From: Streptomyces brevispora
Lineage (GTDB): Bacteria > Actinomycetota > Actinomycetes > Streptomycetales > Streptomycetaceae
Assembly: GCF_007829885.1 (NCBI RefSeq)
Contig: NZ_VIWW01000001.1
Span: forward strand, 2,604,001-2,668,000
Length of the DNA stretch: 64,000 nt
Direction of reading: 5' to 3'
Part shown: piece by piece, positions 27,747 through 37,685 of the stretch
Layout of the letters: each line of letters begins with the position of its first letter
Numbering within the stretch: position 1 is the first letter of the stretch
The notes under the pieces: generated by a model
Told to the model about the DNA's origin: nothing
The model's input: only the letters and a program-made list of their open reading frames with translations
Database searches by the model: none
Made by a program: the position numbers and the translations under genes

Positions 27747-28859
27747 GCTGAGCCGGCTGCTCATCCACTCCAGGGCGGCGGGAATCTCCCGGCGCCAGGT
27801 GTTGAAGTTGTGCCCGCCGCTGCCGAGCACGATCGACGAGGCCTCGGCGGGTGACTTCACCTTGGCCAGGAACTGCCGCGTGGCGGCGTAGTTCCCCTCG
27901 CCGTGGCGGGAGGTCGTCACCAGGAAGGACGAGTCGGGCATCGGCCGGTGGTCCAGGATCCACAGCAGGTCGGCGTGGTCGCGTGCCCGCTGGTCGCCAT
28001 GGAAGAGGTCACCGGTCGTCGGGTCCTCGGCCGCCTTGTAGTACGCGGAGAGCCCCGCGCTCGCCGTGAACCGGCCCGGGTGGTGCAGCCCGATCTTCAG
28101 GGCGCAGTAGCCGCCGGTCGAATTGCCGATGATGCCCCAGTTGCGGGCCTGCTTGCCCACCCGGTAGCCGGCCGAGATCGCCCGCGGCAGATCCACCGCG
28201 AAGAACGTCTCGGTCTGCGGACCGTCCTTTATGTTCACGCACTCGGTGTCCCGCGGCGGCGCCAGCGTCGGCCGCAGCATCACCAGGATCATCGGCTGCG
28301 CCCGCCCCGCTTTCACTCCATCGAGTGCCGTGCGGGGGTACCGCAGTCCCTTGATGAGGTTCTCCGAAGTGCCCGGGTAGCCCGTGAGCACCACGACCGC
28401 GGGAAATCTCCGGTGGGCGTACGCCTCCTGGAAGTACTCCGGCGGCAGATACACGTACGCCGAGCTCTCGATCTTGGAGTGCCGGCCCGCGATCACGACC
28501 TTGTCGATCCGGCCGCCCCGGGTGGGCAGCGATCCGCCCGGCACGTCGGGCCGCTGCGTCCCCACCCGGACGATATTCTTCGCGGCCAGGGTCCCGGCGG
28601 CGTGGTCCGTGACCACACCCAGCTCCTGCTTCTGACCGAGCAGGTCCGCCCAGGAGCCGTAGAAGAGGAACGAGTTGTTGGCCAGCAGGCCGACCGACAC
28701 GAAAACCGCCAGCTGGGTCGCCAGCAGCAGACCGACCCTGCCGAGCACCATGGGGGCACCGCGCCGGGCGAACCGCGGCCAGAGCCAGATCGTGACGGCG
28801 AACAGCACGACGGCCAGCGCGATCGCCAGGATCAGTACTGCTTTGCCGGTAAGGCCCAT
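27738..28859 (-). CDS. Membrane-anchored alpha/beta-hydrolase, esterase D / antigen 85-like
   Basis: 373 residues. Two N-terminal membrane helices (about 6-28 and 40-62) are followed by an extracellular esterase domain. The nucleophile is the Ser of IGNSTGGYCALKIG, and LGSGGHNFNTWRREIPAALEWM carries the catalytic His. The fold is that of the putative esterase (PF00756) family that includes mycolyltransferases; Streptomyces lack mycolates. It diverges from an MprF-like lysyltransferase gene by about 140 bp, so an aminoacyl-lipid substrate is an attractive inference. Confidence 0.85.
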   Translation of the reverse strand: MGLTGKAVLILAIALAVVLFAVTIWLWPRFARRGAPMVLGRVGLLLATQLAVFVSVGLLANNSFLFYGSWADLLGQKQELGVVTDHAAGTLAAKNIVRVGTQRPDVPGGSLPTRGGRIDKVVIAGRHSKIESSAYVYLPPEYFQEAYAHRRFPAVVVLTGYPGTSENLIKGLRYPRTALDGVKAGRAQPMILVMLRPTLAPPRDTECVNIKDGPQTETFFAVDLPRAISAGYRVGKQARNWGIIGNSTGGYCALKIGLHHPGRFTASAGLSAYYKAAEDPTTGDLFHGDQRARDHADLLWILDHRPMPDSSFLVTTSRHGEGNYAATRQFLAKVKSPAEASSIVLGSGGHNFNTWRREIPAALEWMSSRLSEN

Positions 28860-28877
28860 GACGGTTGAACTTTCTTG

Positions 28878-28891
28878 TCAGGAATTTTCCT
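28878..28891. promoter_or_regulatory. Short palindrome in the esterase/lysyltransferase promoter region
   Basis: CAGGAA and TTCCTG separated by TT form a 14-bp dyad 19 bases from the esterase start codon and about 110 bases upstream of the lysyltransferase start. It may be an operator; the assignment is weak. Confidence 0.3.
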
Positions 28892-29000
28892 GGATACGGG
28901 TGAACCCGCGGCCCGGAAGCCTCGTCCTAGAGGTCGCACGTTGTCCGCAGGGCTCCGGCCGGCGGACTCCAATGAATCTCTCGCGGAACCATGGGAAGCG

Positions 29001-30842
29001 ATGTCTGTCACGCTAGATGGGGATAAGTCGGGATCGGTTCCGAATAGTGCACGCAAGTTCGTGCACGGACCGCGACCCGAAACCGTACCGGTGCTCGTCG
29101 GCACCGCCTGCACCGTAGTCGGCCTGATCGACGTCGCCGCCGGGGTCTTCCCGCGCTTCCGCCACAGCCGGATGCACACCCTCGCCGAGGTCCTCCCCGG
29201 CGCCCTCGGCCCCTTCGCCGCCGCGCTCTCGCTGAGCGTCGGCGTCCTGCTGCTGCTCCTGGCCCACGGCCTCAAGCGGCACAAGCGACGGGCCTGGCGG
29301 GCGGCCGTCGTGCTGCTCCCGGCCGGTGCGCTGTCCCAGTTCGTCTACCGGCACTCGGTGCTGGGCGCGGTCGTCTCGCTGACGCTGTGCTACCTGCTGG
29401 TACGCCACCGGAGTGAATTCGCCGCGCTTCCCGACCCGCGCAGCCGTTGGAGGGCGCTGGCCAACTTCGTCCTCCTCGGCGCGGGTTCGCTCGGCCTCGG
29501 TCTGGTCATCGTCAGCGTCCACCCTGGCCGGCTGGTCGGGAACCCCAGCATCGTCGACCGGCTCCAGCACGTGCTGTACGGCCTGTTCGGTTTCGAGGGC
29601 CCGGTCGAGTACGCCGGTGTCACCTCCTGGACCGTGGGCTACTCGCTCGGCGCGCTCGGCCTGCTGACCGCCGTCACCACGATCTACCTCGCGTTCCGCC
29701 CCGAACATCCTGCCGCTCGCCTCACCGAGGACGACGAGACCCGGCTGCGCGCGCTGCTGGACCGGCACGGCCGCCGTGACTCGCTCGGCCACTTCGCGCT
29801 CCGCCGCGACAAGGGCGTGGTGTTCTCCCCCAGCGGCAAGGCCGCCGTCTGCTACCGGGTGGTGTCCGGGGTGATGCTGGCCAGCGGCGACCCGATCGGC
29901 GACGTGGAGGCCTGGCCGGGCGCCATCGAACGGTTCATGGACGAGGCCCGGGCCCACGCCTGGACACCTGCCGTGATGGGCTGCAGCGAGACCGGCGGCG
30001 AGGTCTGGACCCGCGAGACCGGACTGGACGCCCTGGAGCTCGGCGACGAGGCGGTGGTGGACGCCGCGGATTTCTCCCTCGCCGGACGCGCGATGCGCAA
30101 TGTGCGCCAGATGGTGAAGCGGATTGAGCGCGGCGGATACGAGACCCGGGTCCGGCGCGTGGCCGACATCGGCGAGGCCGAACTCGCCCGCATCCGGCGG
30201 GCCGCGGCCGAGTGGCGCGGCACCGACAACGAGCGCGGCTTCTCCATGGCGCTCGGCCGGATCGGCGACGGCGCCGACGCGGACTGCTTCATCGCCACCG
30301 CCCACAAGGCCGACGAACAGAGCGCCGATTCCCCGTACGGTGACCTGAAGGCCGTGCTCCACTTCGTCCCCTGGGGTACCGACGGCATGTCCCTGGACCT
30401 CATGCGCCGCGACCGTGCCGCCGACCCCGGGATGAACGAGCTGCTGATCGTCGCCTCCCTCCAGGCCGCGCCCCGGCTCGGCATCACGCGCGTCTCGCTG
30501 AACTTCGCGATGTTCCGCTCCGCGCTGGCCCGCGGCGAGAAACTGGGCGCCGGACCGGTGCTGCGGATCTGGCGCGGCCTGCTGATCTTCCTGTCGCGCT
30601 GGTTCCAGATCGAGTCGCTGTACAAGTTCAACGCCAAGTTCCGGCCACGCTGGGAGCCCCGTTTCGTGGTCTACCGCACCGCCCGCGATCTGCCCCGGAT
30701 CTCGCTGGCGGCCATGCAGGCCGAGGGTTTCGTCAGCTTCGCGCTCCCCCGTGCGCTGGCCCGCAGACTGCCGGGGAACGGGCGGCGTCCGTGCACACAC
30801 GCACCGGCCGGCACCAGGGAGCACGGCGCCCACGCGGCGTGA
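29001..30842 (+). CDS. MprF/LysX-like phosphatidylglycerol lysyltransferase domain protein (DUF2156)
   Basis: 613 residues. The N-terminal half has about six membrane helices (roughly 30-235). The C-terminal half is the DUF2156 double-GNAT domain of aminoacyl-phosphatidylglycerol synthases, with VCYRVVSGVMLASGDPIGD, GRAMRNVRQMVKRIERGGY, GFSMALGRIGD and SLNFAMFRSALARGEKLG. Such enzymes move an amino acid from tRNA to membrane lipid and protect against cationic peptides. Unlike mycobacterial LysX, there is no fused lysyl-tRNA synthetase. ATG 29001 is preferred over the open frame from 28875, which would leave no promoter space. Confidence 0.85.
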   Translation: MSVTLDGDKSGSVPNSARKFVHGPRPETVPVLVGTACTVVGLIDVAAGVFPRFRHSRMHTLAEVLPGALGPFAAALSLSVGVLLLLLAHGLKRHKRRAWRAAVVLLPAGALSQFVYRHSVLGAVVSLTLCYLLVRHRSEFAALPDPRSRWRALANFVLLGAGSLGLGLVIVSVHPGRLVGNPSIVDRLQHVLYGLFGFEGPVEYAGVTSWTVGYSLGALGLLTAVTTIYLAFRPEHPAARLTEDDETRLRALLDRHGRRDSLGHFALRRDKGVVFSPSGKAAVCYRVVSGVMLASGDPIGDVEAWPGAIERFMDEARAHAWTPAVMGCSETGGEVWTRETGLDALELGDEAVVDAADFSLAGRAMRNVRQMVKRIERGGYETRVRRVADIGEAELARIRRAAAEWRGTDNERGFSMALGRIGDGADADCFIATAHKADEQSADSPYGDLKAVLHFVPWGTDGMSLDLMRRDRAADPGMNELLIVASLQAAPRLGITRVSLNFAMFRSALARGEKLGAGPVLRIWRGLLIFLSRWFQIESLYKFNAKFRPRWEPRFVVYRTARDLPRISLAAMQAEGFVSFALPRALARRLPGNGRRPCTHAPAGTREHGAHAA

Positions 30843-30872
30843 CCGGCCTCCGGGCGGGCCTACGCTGGTCGT

Positions 30873-31733
30873 ATGAGTACGTTGCGTGGACGAGGCACGG
30901 TCCAGGGCCTGCCGGAGTGGGACCGCTGTGCGGTCATGGGTGTCGTCAATGTGACCCCCGACTCCTTCTCCGACGGAGGCCGCTGGTTCGACACCACGGC
31001 GGCCGTCAAGCACGGTCTCGACCTGGTCGGCGAGGGCGCCGACCTGGTCGATGTCGGCGGTGAGTCGACCCGCCCCGGCGCCAGCCGGGTGGACGAGTCC
31101 GAGGAGCTGCGGCGGGTGGTCCCGGTGGTCCGCGGTCTGGCCTCGGAGGGGGTCACGGTCTCCGTGGACACCATGCGGGCCCGGGTCGCCGAGCAGGCCG
31201 TCGCCGCGGGAGCGGTCCTCGTCAACGACGTGAGCGGCGGACTCGCCGACCCGGACATGGTCCCGGTCGTCGCCGCCGCCGGGGTGCCCTTCGTCGTCAT
31301 GCACTGGCGCGGCTTCAGCGAGTCCATGAACAGCCGGGCGGTGTACGGGGACGTCGTCGCGGAGGTCGTCGAGGAGCTGCGGGCCCGGATGGACGCCGTG
31401 GTCACGGGCGGTGTCGCGGCCGAACGGATCGTGATCGACCCCGGTCTCGGCTTCGCCAAGGACGCCGGCCACGACCTCTCGCTCATCGCCCGCCTGGACG
31501 CGCTGCACGACCTGGGCCGCCCGCTGCTGGTAGCCGCCTCCCGGAAGCGGTTCCTGGGCCACGTACTGGCCGGAGCGGGCGCCGCCCCGCCGCCCGCCCG
31601 CGAACGCGACGCGGCCACCGCCGCGATCTCCGCCCTCTCCGCCCGTGCCGGTGCCTGGGCCGTCCGGGTCCACGAGGTACGGGCCACCGCCGACGCCGTA
31701 CGCGTCGCCCGCGCCGTCGAGGGAGCCGCGTGA
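30873..31733 (+). CDS. folP: Dihydropteroate synthase
   Basis: 286 residues. Both DHPS signatures are present: MGVVNVTPDSFSDGGRW and GADLVDVGGESTRPGA. Later come VNDVSGG, IDPGLGFAKDAGHD and LLVAASRKRFLG. It condenses p-aminobenzoate with hydroxymethyldihydropterin pyrophosphate and is the sulfonamide target. The gene starts 30 bases after the lysyltransferase gene and overlaps the next gene by 4 bases, opening the folate operon. Confidence 0.97.
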   Translation: MSTLRGRGTVQGLPEWDRCAVMGVVNVTPDSFSDGGRWFDTTAAVKHGLDLVGEGADLVDVGGESTRPGASRVDESEELRRVVPVVRGLASEGVTVSVDTMRARVAEQAVAAGAVLVNDVSGGLADPDMVPVVAAAGVPFVVMHWRGFSESMNSRAVYGDVVAEVVEELRARMDAVVTGGVAAERIVIDPGLGFAKDAGHDLSLIARLDALHDLGRPLLVAASRKRFLGHVLAGAGAAPPPARERDAATAAISALSARAGAWAVRVHEVRATADAVRVARAVEGAA

Positions 31734-32212
31734 ACGAGCCGCAGGACGAGCCCGCGGACGCGGCCGCCGACATCGAGGCGGTCGAGCGGGCCAACACCGC
31801 CTTCTACGAGGCGATGGAGCGCGGGGACCTCGACGAACTCACCGGGCTCTGGCTGCCCGGCGAGGACCTCACCGTCTCCTGCGTCCACCCGGGCTGGCCG
31901 GTGCTCACCGGCCGCGGGGAGGTGCTGCGCAGTTACGCCCTGATCATGGCGAACACCGAGTACATCCAGTTCTTCCTGACCGACGTCGGGGTCTCCATGA
32001 CCGGCGACACCGCCCTGGTCACCTGCACCGAGAACATCCTCAGCGGCGGACCGGCCGAGGAAGGCAGCTCGCTGGGGCCGCTCGTCGGCCAACTCGTGGT
32101 CGCCACCAATGTGTTCCGGCGCACTCCGGACGGCTGGAAGCTCTGGTCCCACCACGGCTCGCCCGTACTGGCCGAAACCGGCGAGGAAGAGGACGAAGAG
32201 TCCCCCTCCTGA
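31730..32212 (+). CDS. NTF2/SnoaL-like family protein in the folate operon
   Basis: 160 residues with a single NTF2-like cone fold: ANTAFYEAMERGDLDELTGLWL, then VSCVHPGWPVLTGRGEVLRSY and RRTPDGWKLWSHHGSPV near the end. Similar proteins lie between folP and folB in many Streptomyces. The fold forms a pocket used as enzyme or binding site, but no catalytic residues can be assigned. It overlaps folP by 4 bases, indicating coupled translation. A role in folate synthesis is inference from position. Confidence 0.85.
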   Translation: MNEPQDEPADAAADIEAVERANTAFYEAMERGDLDELTGLWLPGEDLTVSCVHPGWPVLTGRGEVLRSYALIMANTEYIQFFLTDVGVSMTGDTALVTCTENILSGGPAEEGSSLGPLVGQLVVATNVFRRTPDGWKLWSHHGSPVLAETGEEEDEESPS

Positions 32213-32423
32213 ATGGGTACAAGCCCGGTGGAGGCTCGAAAAGTGGCTCCCCGGGATTGGAATCGGGCACATCGGGGTATCAGCGGCTACCAGCCCCGTG
32301 CGGTCCGCCGTGGCCCCCACGGGCGAGTGCTGTCGGTGCTCGCAGGTAGATTCCAACGAGGACAGGACGCCGCCCGCACGCGGCGCCGTGCCCCTACGAC
32401 CAACAACAGCAGGAGTGATTCGC

Positions 32424-32783
32424 GTGGATCGTGTCGCGCTGCGCGGCCTCAAGGCCCGTGGACACCATGGCGTCTTTCCCCGGGAACGGGAAGAGGGACA
32501 GACGTTCATCGTGGACCTGGTGCTCGGCCTCGACACCCGTCCCGCGGCAGCCGCCGACGACCTGACGAAGACCGTGCACTACGGCGTGGTCGCCGAGGAG
32601 GTCGTCGACGTAGTCAAGGGCGAACCGGTCGATCTGATCGAGACGCTCGCGGAGCGCATCGCCCAGCAGTGCCTCAAGCACGAAGGCGTCGAGGAGGTGG
32701 AGGTCGTGGTGCACAAGCCGGATGCCCCCATCACCGTCCCCTTCGACGATGTCACCATCACCATCACCCGGAGCCGAGCATGA
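32424..32783 (+). CDS. folB: Dihydroneopterin aldolase
   Basis: 119 residues, normal length. VDRVALRGLKARGHHGVFPREREEGQ carries the family's Gly-x-His-Gly-Val-x-Pro active-site region; TVHYGVVAEEVVDVVKGEPVDLIETLAERIA and the C-terminal VHKPDAPI complete the tunnel fold. It converts dihydroneopterin to hydroxymethyldihydropterin. GTG 32424 has AGGAG 8 bases upstream. A 211-bp gap separates it from the NTF2-like gene, so an extra promoter may lie there. It overlaps folK by 4 bases. Confidence 0.96.
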   Translation: MDRVALRGLKARGHHGVFPREREEGQTFIVDLVLGLDTRPAAAADDLTKTVHYGVVAEEVVDVVKGEPVDLIETLAERIAQQCLKHEGVEEVEVVVHKPDAPITVPFDDVTITITRSRA

Positions 32784-33391
32784 CTGCATTTTCTACCGAG
32801 GGGCAGAGCGACCCGACCGTCCAGCCGGTTCCCGCCTTCGTGGTCGAGCAGGTGGACGCCGCGGACATCACCCTCTCCAACCCCAAACGCGCCGTGATCT
32901 CCCTGGGCTCCAATCTCGGCAACCGCCTGGAGACCCTCCAGGGCGCCATCGACGCCCTGGAGGACACCCCGGGCCTCCGGGTCAAGGCGGTCTCCCCGGT
33001 GTACGAGACGGAGCCGTGGGGCGTCGACCCCGGCACCCAGCCGTCGTACTTCAACGCGGTGGTCGTCGTGAAGACGACGCTGCCCCCCTCCTCCCTCCTG
33101 GAGCGCGGCCAGGCCATCGAAGAGGCCTTCGACCGGGTCCGCGAGGAGCGCTGGGGTCCGCGCACCATCGACGTCGACATCGTGGCGTACGCCGATGTGG
33201 TCTCCGACGACCCCGTGCTCACCCTCCCGCACCCGCGGGCCCGCGAGCGCGCCTTCGTCCTCGCCCCGTGGCACGACGTGGATCCCGCCGCCCAACTGCC
33301 CGGCGTCGGCCCGGTCGCCGATCTGCTCGCCGGTGTCGGCCGCGGCAGCGTCATGCCCCGGGCCGACCTGGAACTCCGGCTGCCCGAGTAG
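32780..33391 (+). CDS. folK: Hydroxymethyldihydropterin pyrophosphokinase
   Basis: 203 residues. The HPPK core starts AVISLGSNLGNRLETLQGAI, then VSPVYETEPWGV, QPSYFNAVV, and the signature RWGPRTIDVDIVAYADVV, followed by LPHPRARERAFVLAPW. It pyrophosphorylates hydroxymethyldihydropterin to give the FolP substrate. About 38 extra N-terminal residues precede the core. The ATG overlaps the folB stop as ATGA. Translation order folB-folK matches the pathway order. Confidence 0.96.
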   Translation: MTAFSTEGQSDPTVQPVPAFVVEQVDAADITLSNPKRAVISLGSNLGNRLETLQGAIDALEDTPGLRVKAVSPVYETEPWGVDPGTQPSYFNAVVVVKTTLPPSSLLERGQAIEEAFDRVREERWGPRTIDVDIVAYADVVSDDPVLTLPHPRARERAFVLAPWHDVDPAAQLPGVGPVADLLAGVGRGSVMPRADLELRLPE

Positions 33392-33449
33392 TCGTTAGGC
33401 TCACAGGGACAGCGGGACAGATCACAGGCGGCGAAGGGCGGCTCACCCG

Positions 33450-33932
33450 GTGAAGCAACTACGGCTCGGAGTACTGGCCGGCATCTTCGCCGCCGCCGGG
33501 GTGCTGTCCTGGGGCGGCGCCCGCCTCTGGGACTCCCTCGGCACCCTGCCGGGCGTGCCGCTGGCCGCGCCCATCGTGCTCGCGGTGATCGCCGTCGTCC
33601 TGCTGGCGACGGCCCTCTCCATCCGCTCCCGGCTGCGCGCCCAGCGGGAGCGCCGCCCGGGCGCGAAGGGCGTCGAACCGCTGATGGCGGCCCGTGCCGT
33701 GGTCTTCGGCCAGGCCAGCGCCCTCGTCGTCGCCCTGGTGTCCGGAATGTACGGCGGCACGGGCGTCTTCCTGCTCGGCTCCCTCGACATGCCGGCCCGC
33801 CGCGACCAGGCGATCTACGCCGGCTTCGCGGTCCTGGCCGGCATCGCGGTGATCGCGGCGGCCCTGTTCCTGGAGCGCGTCTGCAAGCTCCCGGACGACG
33901 AGGACGACAACAAGAACGCGGCGGGGGCATAG
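33450..33932 (+). CDS. DUF3180 family membrane protein
   Basis: 160 residues with four membrane helices (about 6-26, 38-58, 80-105 and 120-142), ending in a charged tail, LPDDEDDNKNAAGA. This small family is found in actinobacteria next to folK, which is why it is usually annotated as DUF3180. No catalytic motif is visible. GTG 33450 follows folK by 58 bases, so it may share the folate transcript. Confidence 0.88.
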   Translation: MKQLRLGVLAGIFAAAGVLSWGGARLWDSLGTLPGVPLAAPIVLAVIAVVLLATALSIRSRLRAQRERRPGAKGVEPLMAARAVVFGQASALVVALVSGMYGGTGVFLLGSLDMPARRDQAIYAGFAVLAGIAVIAAALFLERVCKLPDDEDDNKNAAGA

Positions 33933-33991
33933 CCCACCGCCCCGCACCGGTCCGCCCCTGACCGGTCCGCCGCAAAGCGTTGAGACGACTT

Positions 33992-34025
33992 GAGGGCCGG
34001 CAGATCCCAGGATCCGCCGGCCCTC
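33992..34025. terminator. Convergent terminator between the DUF3180 gene and folE
   Basis: A perfect 10-bp stem, GAGGGCCGGC with GCCGGCCCTC, around a 14-base loop. It sits between two genes that run towards each other and could serve both. Confidence 0.7.
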
Positions 34026-34069
34026 GTGCGTGGATCGGGACGGGCGCGGACGGGCCGGCACCGGCCGCG

Positions 34070-34675
34070 TCAGCGCGCCATGATCAGGCTCATGGCCTCG
34101 GCGCGCGTCGCGGGGTCACGGAGCTGTCCGCGTACCGCCGAGGTCAGCGTCTTCGCACCGGGCTTGCGGATCCCGCGCATCGACATGCACATGTGCTCGC
34201 ACTCCACGACGACGACGACGCCGCGCGGCTCCAGGATCGTCATCAGCGAATCGGCGATCTGGGTGGTGAGCCGCTCCTGGACCTGCGGACGCCGGGCGAA
34301 GACGTCCACCAGCCGGGCCAGCTTCGACAGGCCGGTGATCTTGCCGCTGACGGCCGGAATGTACCCGACGTGCGCCACCCCGTGGAACGGCACCAGATGA
34401 TGTTCACAGGTGCTGAACACTTCGATGTCCTTGACCAGCACCATCTCGTCATGGCCGAGGTCGAACGTGGTCGTCAGGACGTCCTCGGGCGCCTGGTACA
34501 GACCCGCGAACACCTCCTTGTACGCCCGCGCCACCCGTCCCGGCGTCTCCCGCAGCCCCTCCCGGTCGGGGTCCTCCCCCACGGCGAAGAGGAGCTCGCG
34601 TACGGCCGCCGCGGCCCGCTTCTCGTCGAATTCGCCGATCGAACCCTGGCCGTCCAGCGTCACCGGGTCGGTCAT
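34070..34675 (-). CDS. folE: GTP cyclohydrolase I
   Basis: 201 residues. Zinc and catalytic motifs are visible: [19 protein letters not shown] (Cys and His ligands), [21 protein letters not shown], and [14 protein letters not shown] (second Cys). It opens GTP to dihydroneopterin triphosphate, the first step of folate synthesis, and so feeds the folB-folK-folP products encoded nearby on the other strand. ATG 34675 has GAGG 6 bases upstream. A hairpin upstream separates it from ftsH. Confidence 0.97.
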   Translation of the reverse strand: MTDPVTLDGQGSIGEFDEKRAAAAVRELLFAVGEDPDREGLRETPGRVARAYKEVFAGLYQAPEDVLTTTFDLGHDEMVLVKDIEVFSTCEHHLVPFHGVAHVGYIPAVSGKITGLSKLARLVDVFARRPQVQERLTTQIADSLMTILEPRGVVVVVECEHMCMSMRGIRKPGAKTLTSAVRGQLRDPATRAEAMSLIMAR

Positions 34676-34732
34676 CTGTGCCTCGTTCCTCTGAGCTGTC
34701 AGCTGCGTGGACATTCGCGCAGATATACGAAA

Positions 34733-34768
34733 GCCGCGCCCCCACAGGCTAAACCTGGAGGGCGCGGC
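34733..34768 (-). terminator. Terminator after ftsH
   Basis: GCCGCGCCC pairs with GGGCGCGGC, with a further partly paired inner section. It lies about 55 bases beyond the ftsH stop codon, between ftsH and folE on the minus strand. Confidence 0.65.
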
Positions 34769-34822
34769 ATCCATTCCGGGCCCGGTCGAACCCCCTGTGA
34801 CGGGGGTCGCACGGGTCGGTTT

Positions 34823-36850
34823 CTAGCTCTCGGGACGCTCCTCGGGGATCGACTCCGTGGCCGGGACAACGTCCGCGGCGGAGGAACCGTTCGCCGTGGT
34901 GGCGCCGTTGGTGAGGGCGAGCTCCTTCGGGGAGAGCACCGGAGGCCGGGTGGACGGCGTGCGCCGGGCGGAGCCGGTCCATGCCGGACGGGCCGGGCGC
35001 CTGACGATCGGAGCGAAGATCTCGGCGATCTCCGCCTTGCCGAGGGTCTCCTTCTCAAGGAGCTGGAGAACCAGTGCGTCCAGAACGTCTCGGTTCTCGA
35101 CCAGGATCTCCCACGCGTCGTTGTGCGCGGTCTCGATGAGCTTCTTGACCTCTTCGTCGACCAGCGCGGCGACCTCTTCCGAGTAGTCGCGCTGATGACC
35201 CATCTCGCGGCCCACGAACGGTTCGGTGTTGTCGCCACCGAACTTGATCGCGCCGAGCCGCTCCGTCATGCCGTACTGCGTGACCATCGCGCGGGCCGTT
35301 GCGGTGGCCTTCTCGATGTCGTTCGCAGCGCCGGTGGTCGGGTCGTGGAAGACCAGCTCCTCGGCCGCGCGCCCGCCCAGCATGTAAGCCAGCTGGTCGA
35401 GCATCTCGTTGCGCGTCGTGGAGTACTTGTCCTCCTCCGGGAGCACCATCGTGTAACCGAGGGCGCGGCCGCGGGAGAGGATCGTGATCTTGTGGACCGG
35501 GTCCGACTGGGGTGAGGCCGCCGCGACCAGGGCGTGTCCGCCCTCGTGGTACGCGGTGATCTTCTTTTCCTTCTCGGACATGATCCGGGTCCGCTTCTGC
35601 GGGCCCGCCACGACGCGGTCGATGGCCTCGTCGAGCATGTTGTTGTCGATCAGCTTCAGATTGCCGCGCGCCGTGAGGAGCGCCGCTTCGTTCAGCACGT
35701 TCGACAGGTCGGCACCGGTGAAACCGGGCGTACGACGGGCAACGGCGCCGAGATCGACGTCCGGTGCGACCGGCTTGCCCTTCTGGTGGACCTTGAGGAT
35801 CTCCAGCCGGCCGATCATGTCCGGCCGGTCGACGGCGATCTGCCGGTCGAAGCGGCCCGGACGCAGCAGCGCCGGGTCGAGGATGTCCGGCCGGTTCGTG
35901 GCGGCGATCAGGATCACGCCGCCCTTCACGTCGAAGCCGTCCATCTCGACGAGCAGCTGGTTCAGCGTCTGCTCGCGCTCGTCGTGACCGCCGCCCATAC
36001 CGGCACCGCGGTGCCGGCCGACGGCGTCGATCTCGTCGACGAAGACGATCGCCGGAGCGTTCGCCTTGGCCTGCTCGAAGAGGTCACGCACTCGGGAGGC
36101 ACCGACACCGACGAACATCTCGACGAAGTCGGAACCGGAGATCGAGTAGAACGGGACGCCCGCTTCGCCGGCGACGGCGCGTGCGAGCAGCGTCTTGCCC
36201 GTGCCGGGAGGCCCGTACAGCAGGACACCCTTGGGGATCTTGGCGCCGACGGCCTGGAACTTCGCCGGCTCCTGGAGGAACTCCTTGATCTCGTAGAGCT
36301 CCTCGACCGCCTCGTCCGAGCCCGCCACATCGGCGAACGTCGTCTTCGGGGTGTCCTTGGTGATCAGCTTGGCCTTGGACTTGCCGAACTGCATGACCTT
36401 GGAGCCGCCACCCTGCATCTGGTTCATCAGAAACAGGAAGACAACCACGATGAGCACGAAGGGCAGCAGCGAGAAGAGGATCGAGACGAACGGGGACTGC
36501 TTCGACGGCGAGACGGTGTAACCCTTCTCGATGTCACCGCTCTCGAACTTCTTCTGCAGCGTGTCGGCCAGCTCGACGCCCTGGTTGCCGATGTAGCTCG
36601 CCTGGAACTTGCTGCCGGACTCGCCGGAGAGTTTCTGGCCGGGCTTCAGCTCAATCTTGAGGATTTGATCGTCACCGGTGGTGAGCTTGGCCTGCTCCAC
36701 CTGGTTCTTACTGATCGCCTGGATCACCTTGCCGGTGTCCACCGTCTTGTAGCCGCCGGACGAGCCGACGACCTGCATCAACACGACCACGGCGAGGACG
36801 GCCAGCACGATCCACATGACCGGCCCACGGAAGTATCGCTTCACGTCCAT
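34823..36850 (-). CDS. ftsH: ATP-dependent zinc metalloprotease FtsH
   Basis: 675 residues. Two membrane helices (about 11-30 and 122-143) flank the extracytoplasmic domain. The AAA domain has Walker A GPPGTGKT (213-220), Walker B VFVDEID (268-274), the pore motif [15 protein letters not shown] and the second region of homology. The zinc protease motif HEGGH is at 435-439. FtsH degrades damaged membrane and short-lived cytosolic proteins. The C-terminal 70 residues are polar and of low complexity. The gene follows hpt by about 200 bases. Confidence 0.98.
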   Translation of the reverse strand: MDVKRYFRGPVMWIVLAVLAVVVLMQVVGSSGGYKTVDTGKVIQAISKNQVEQAKLTTGDDQILKIELKPGQKLSGESGSKFQASYIGNQGVELADTLQKKFESGDIEKGYTVSPSKQSPFVSILFSLLPFVLIVVVFLFLMNQMQGGGSKVMQFGKSKAKLITKDTPKTTFADVAGSDEAVEELYEIKEFLQEPAKFQAVGAKIPKGVLLYGPPGTGKTLLARAVAGEAGVPFYSISGSDFVEMFVGVGASRVRDLFEQAKANAPAIVFVDEIDAVGRHRGAGMGGGHDEREQTLNQLLVEMDGFDVKGGVILIAATNRPDILDPALLRPGRFDRQIAVDRPDMIGRLEILKVHQKGKPVAPDVDLGAVARRTPGFTGADLSNVLNEAALLTARGNLKLIDNNMLDEAIDRVVAGPQKRTRIMSEKEKKITAYHEGGHALVAAASPQSDPVHKITILSRGRALGYTMVLPEEDKYSTTRNEMLDQLAYMLGGRAAEELVFHDPTTGAANDIEKATATARAMVTQYGMTERLGAIKFGGDNTEPFVGREMGHQRDYSEEVAALVDEEVKKLIETAHNDAWEILVENRDVLDALVLQLLEKETLGKAEIAEIFAPIVRRPARPAWTGSARRTPSTRPPVLSPKELALTNGATTANGSSAADVVPATESIPEERPES

Positions 36851-37047
36851 CCATACGGAGCGAAGTCGCCCCGTCCCTCCTGCCCGTAGGTAAATGCTGC
36901 GTGTGAGTAAAGACTGTTCTTCGGACGGTACCCCAGCATTGTCACCGAGGACCGCCGAGGACGTCTGTCAAACCCGCCTTCGAAGGCTCAACGGCGGGAA
37001 ATCGGTGAGGGTTCCCCGCAGACGGCGCGGGTTGCGCCGCACCGCGG

Positions 37048-37602
37048 TCAGCCGCCGTAGACGTGCGGGGCGAGGGTGCCGACGAAGGGGAGGTTGCGGT
37101 ACTTCTCCGCGTAGTCCAGCCCATAGCCGACGACGAACTCGCTGGGGATGTCGAAGCCGACCCACTTGCAGTCGAGCGCGACCTTCGCCGCGTCCGGCTT
37201 GCGCAGCAGGGTGCAGATCTCCAGCGAGGCGGGCTCGCGCGAGCCCAGGTTCGACATCAGCCAGGACAGGGTCAGACCCGAGTCGATGATGTCCTCGACG
37301 ATCAGGACGTGCTTGCCCTTGATGTCGGTGTCGAGGTCCTTGAGGATCCGGACGACACCGGAGGACTGGGTGCCCGCGCCGTACGAGGAGACCGCCATCC
37401 AGTCCATGGTGACGGGGGTGGACAGGGCGCGTGCCAGGTCCGCCATGACCATCACCGCGCCCTTGAGGACACCCACGAGGAGCAGGTCCTTGCCCGCGTA
37501 CTCCGCGTCGATCTTCGCGGCCAGCTCGACGAGCTTCGCGTCGATCTCTTCCTTGGTGAGGAGCACCGACTGAAGGTCGGTACCCATGTCCTTCTCGTTC
37601 AC
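37048..37602 (-). CDS. hpt: Hypoxanthine phosphoribosyltransferase
   Basis: 184 residues. The PRPP-binding loop [17 protein letters not shown], the flexible loop [11 protein letters not shown], and the purine-side [20 protein letters not shown] are diagnostic. It salvages hypoxanthine and guanine to nucleotides. The order tilS-hpt-ftsH is conserved in many bacteria. GTG 37602 has an AAAGAAAGAGA stretch upstream; the downstream ATG (five codons later) is an alternative start. Confidence 0.96.
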   Translation of the reverse strand: MNEKDMGTDLQSVLLTKEEIDAKLVELAAKIDAEYAGKDLLLVGVLKGAVMVMADLARALSTPVTMDWMAVSSYGAGTQSSGVVRILKDLDTDIKGKHVLIVEDIIDSGLTLSWLMSNLGSREPASLEICTLLRKPDAAKVALDCKWVGFDIPSEFVVGYGLDYAEKYRNLPFVGTLAPHVYGG

Positions 37603-37685
37603 CCGCGTCTCTTTCTTTGCCTGCCGGGTCCGGGTGGTGACCCGGACCTGCGCGGCCGCTCGCCTGCATGTCAGCCGCTTGTGCG

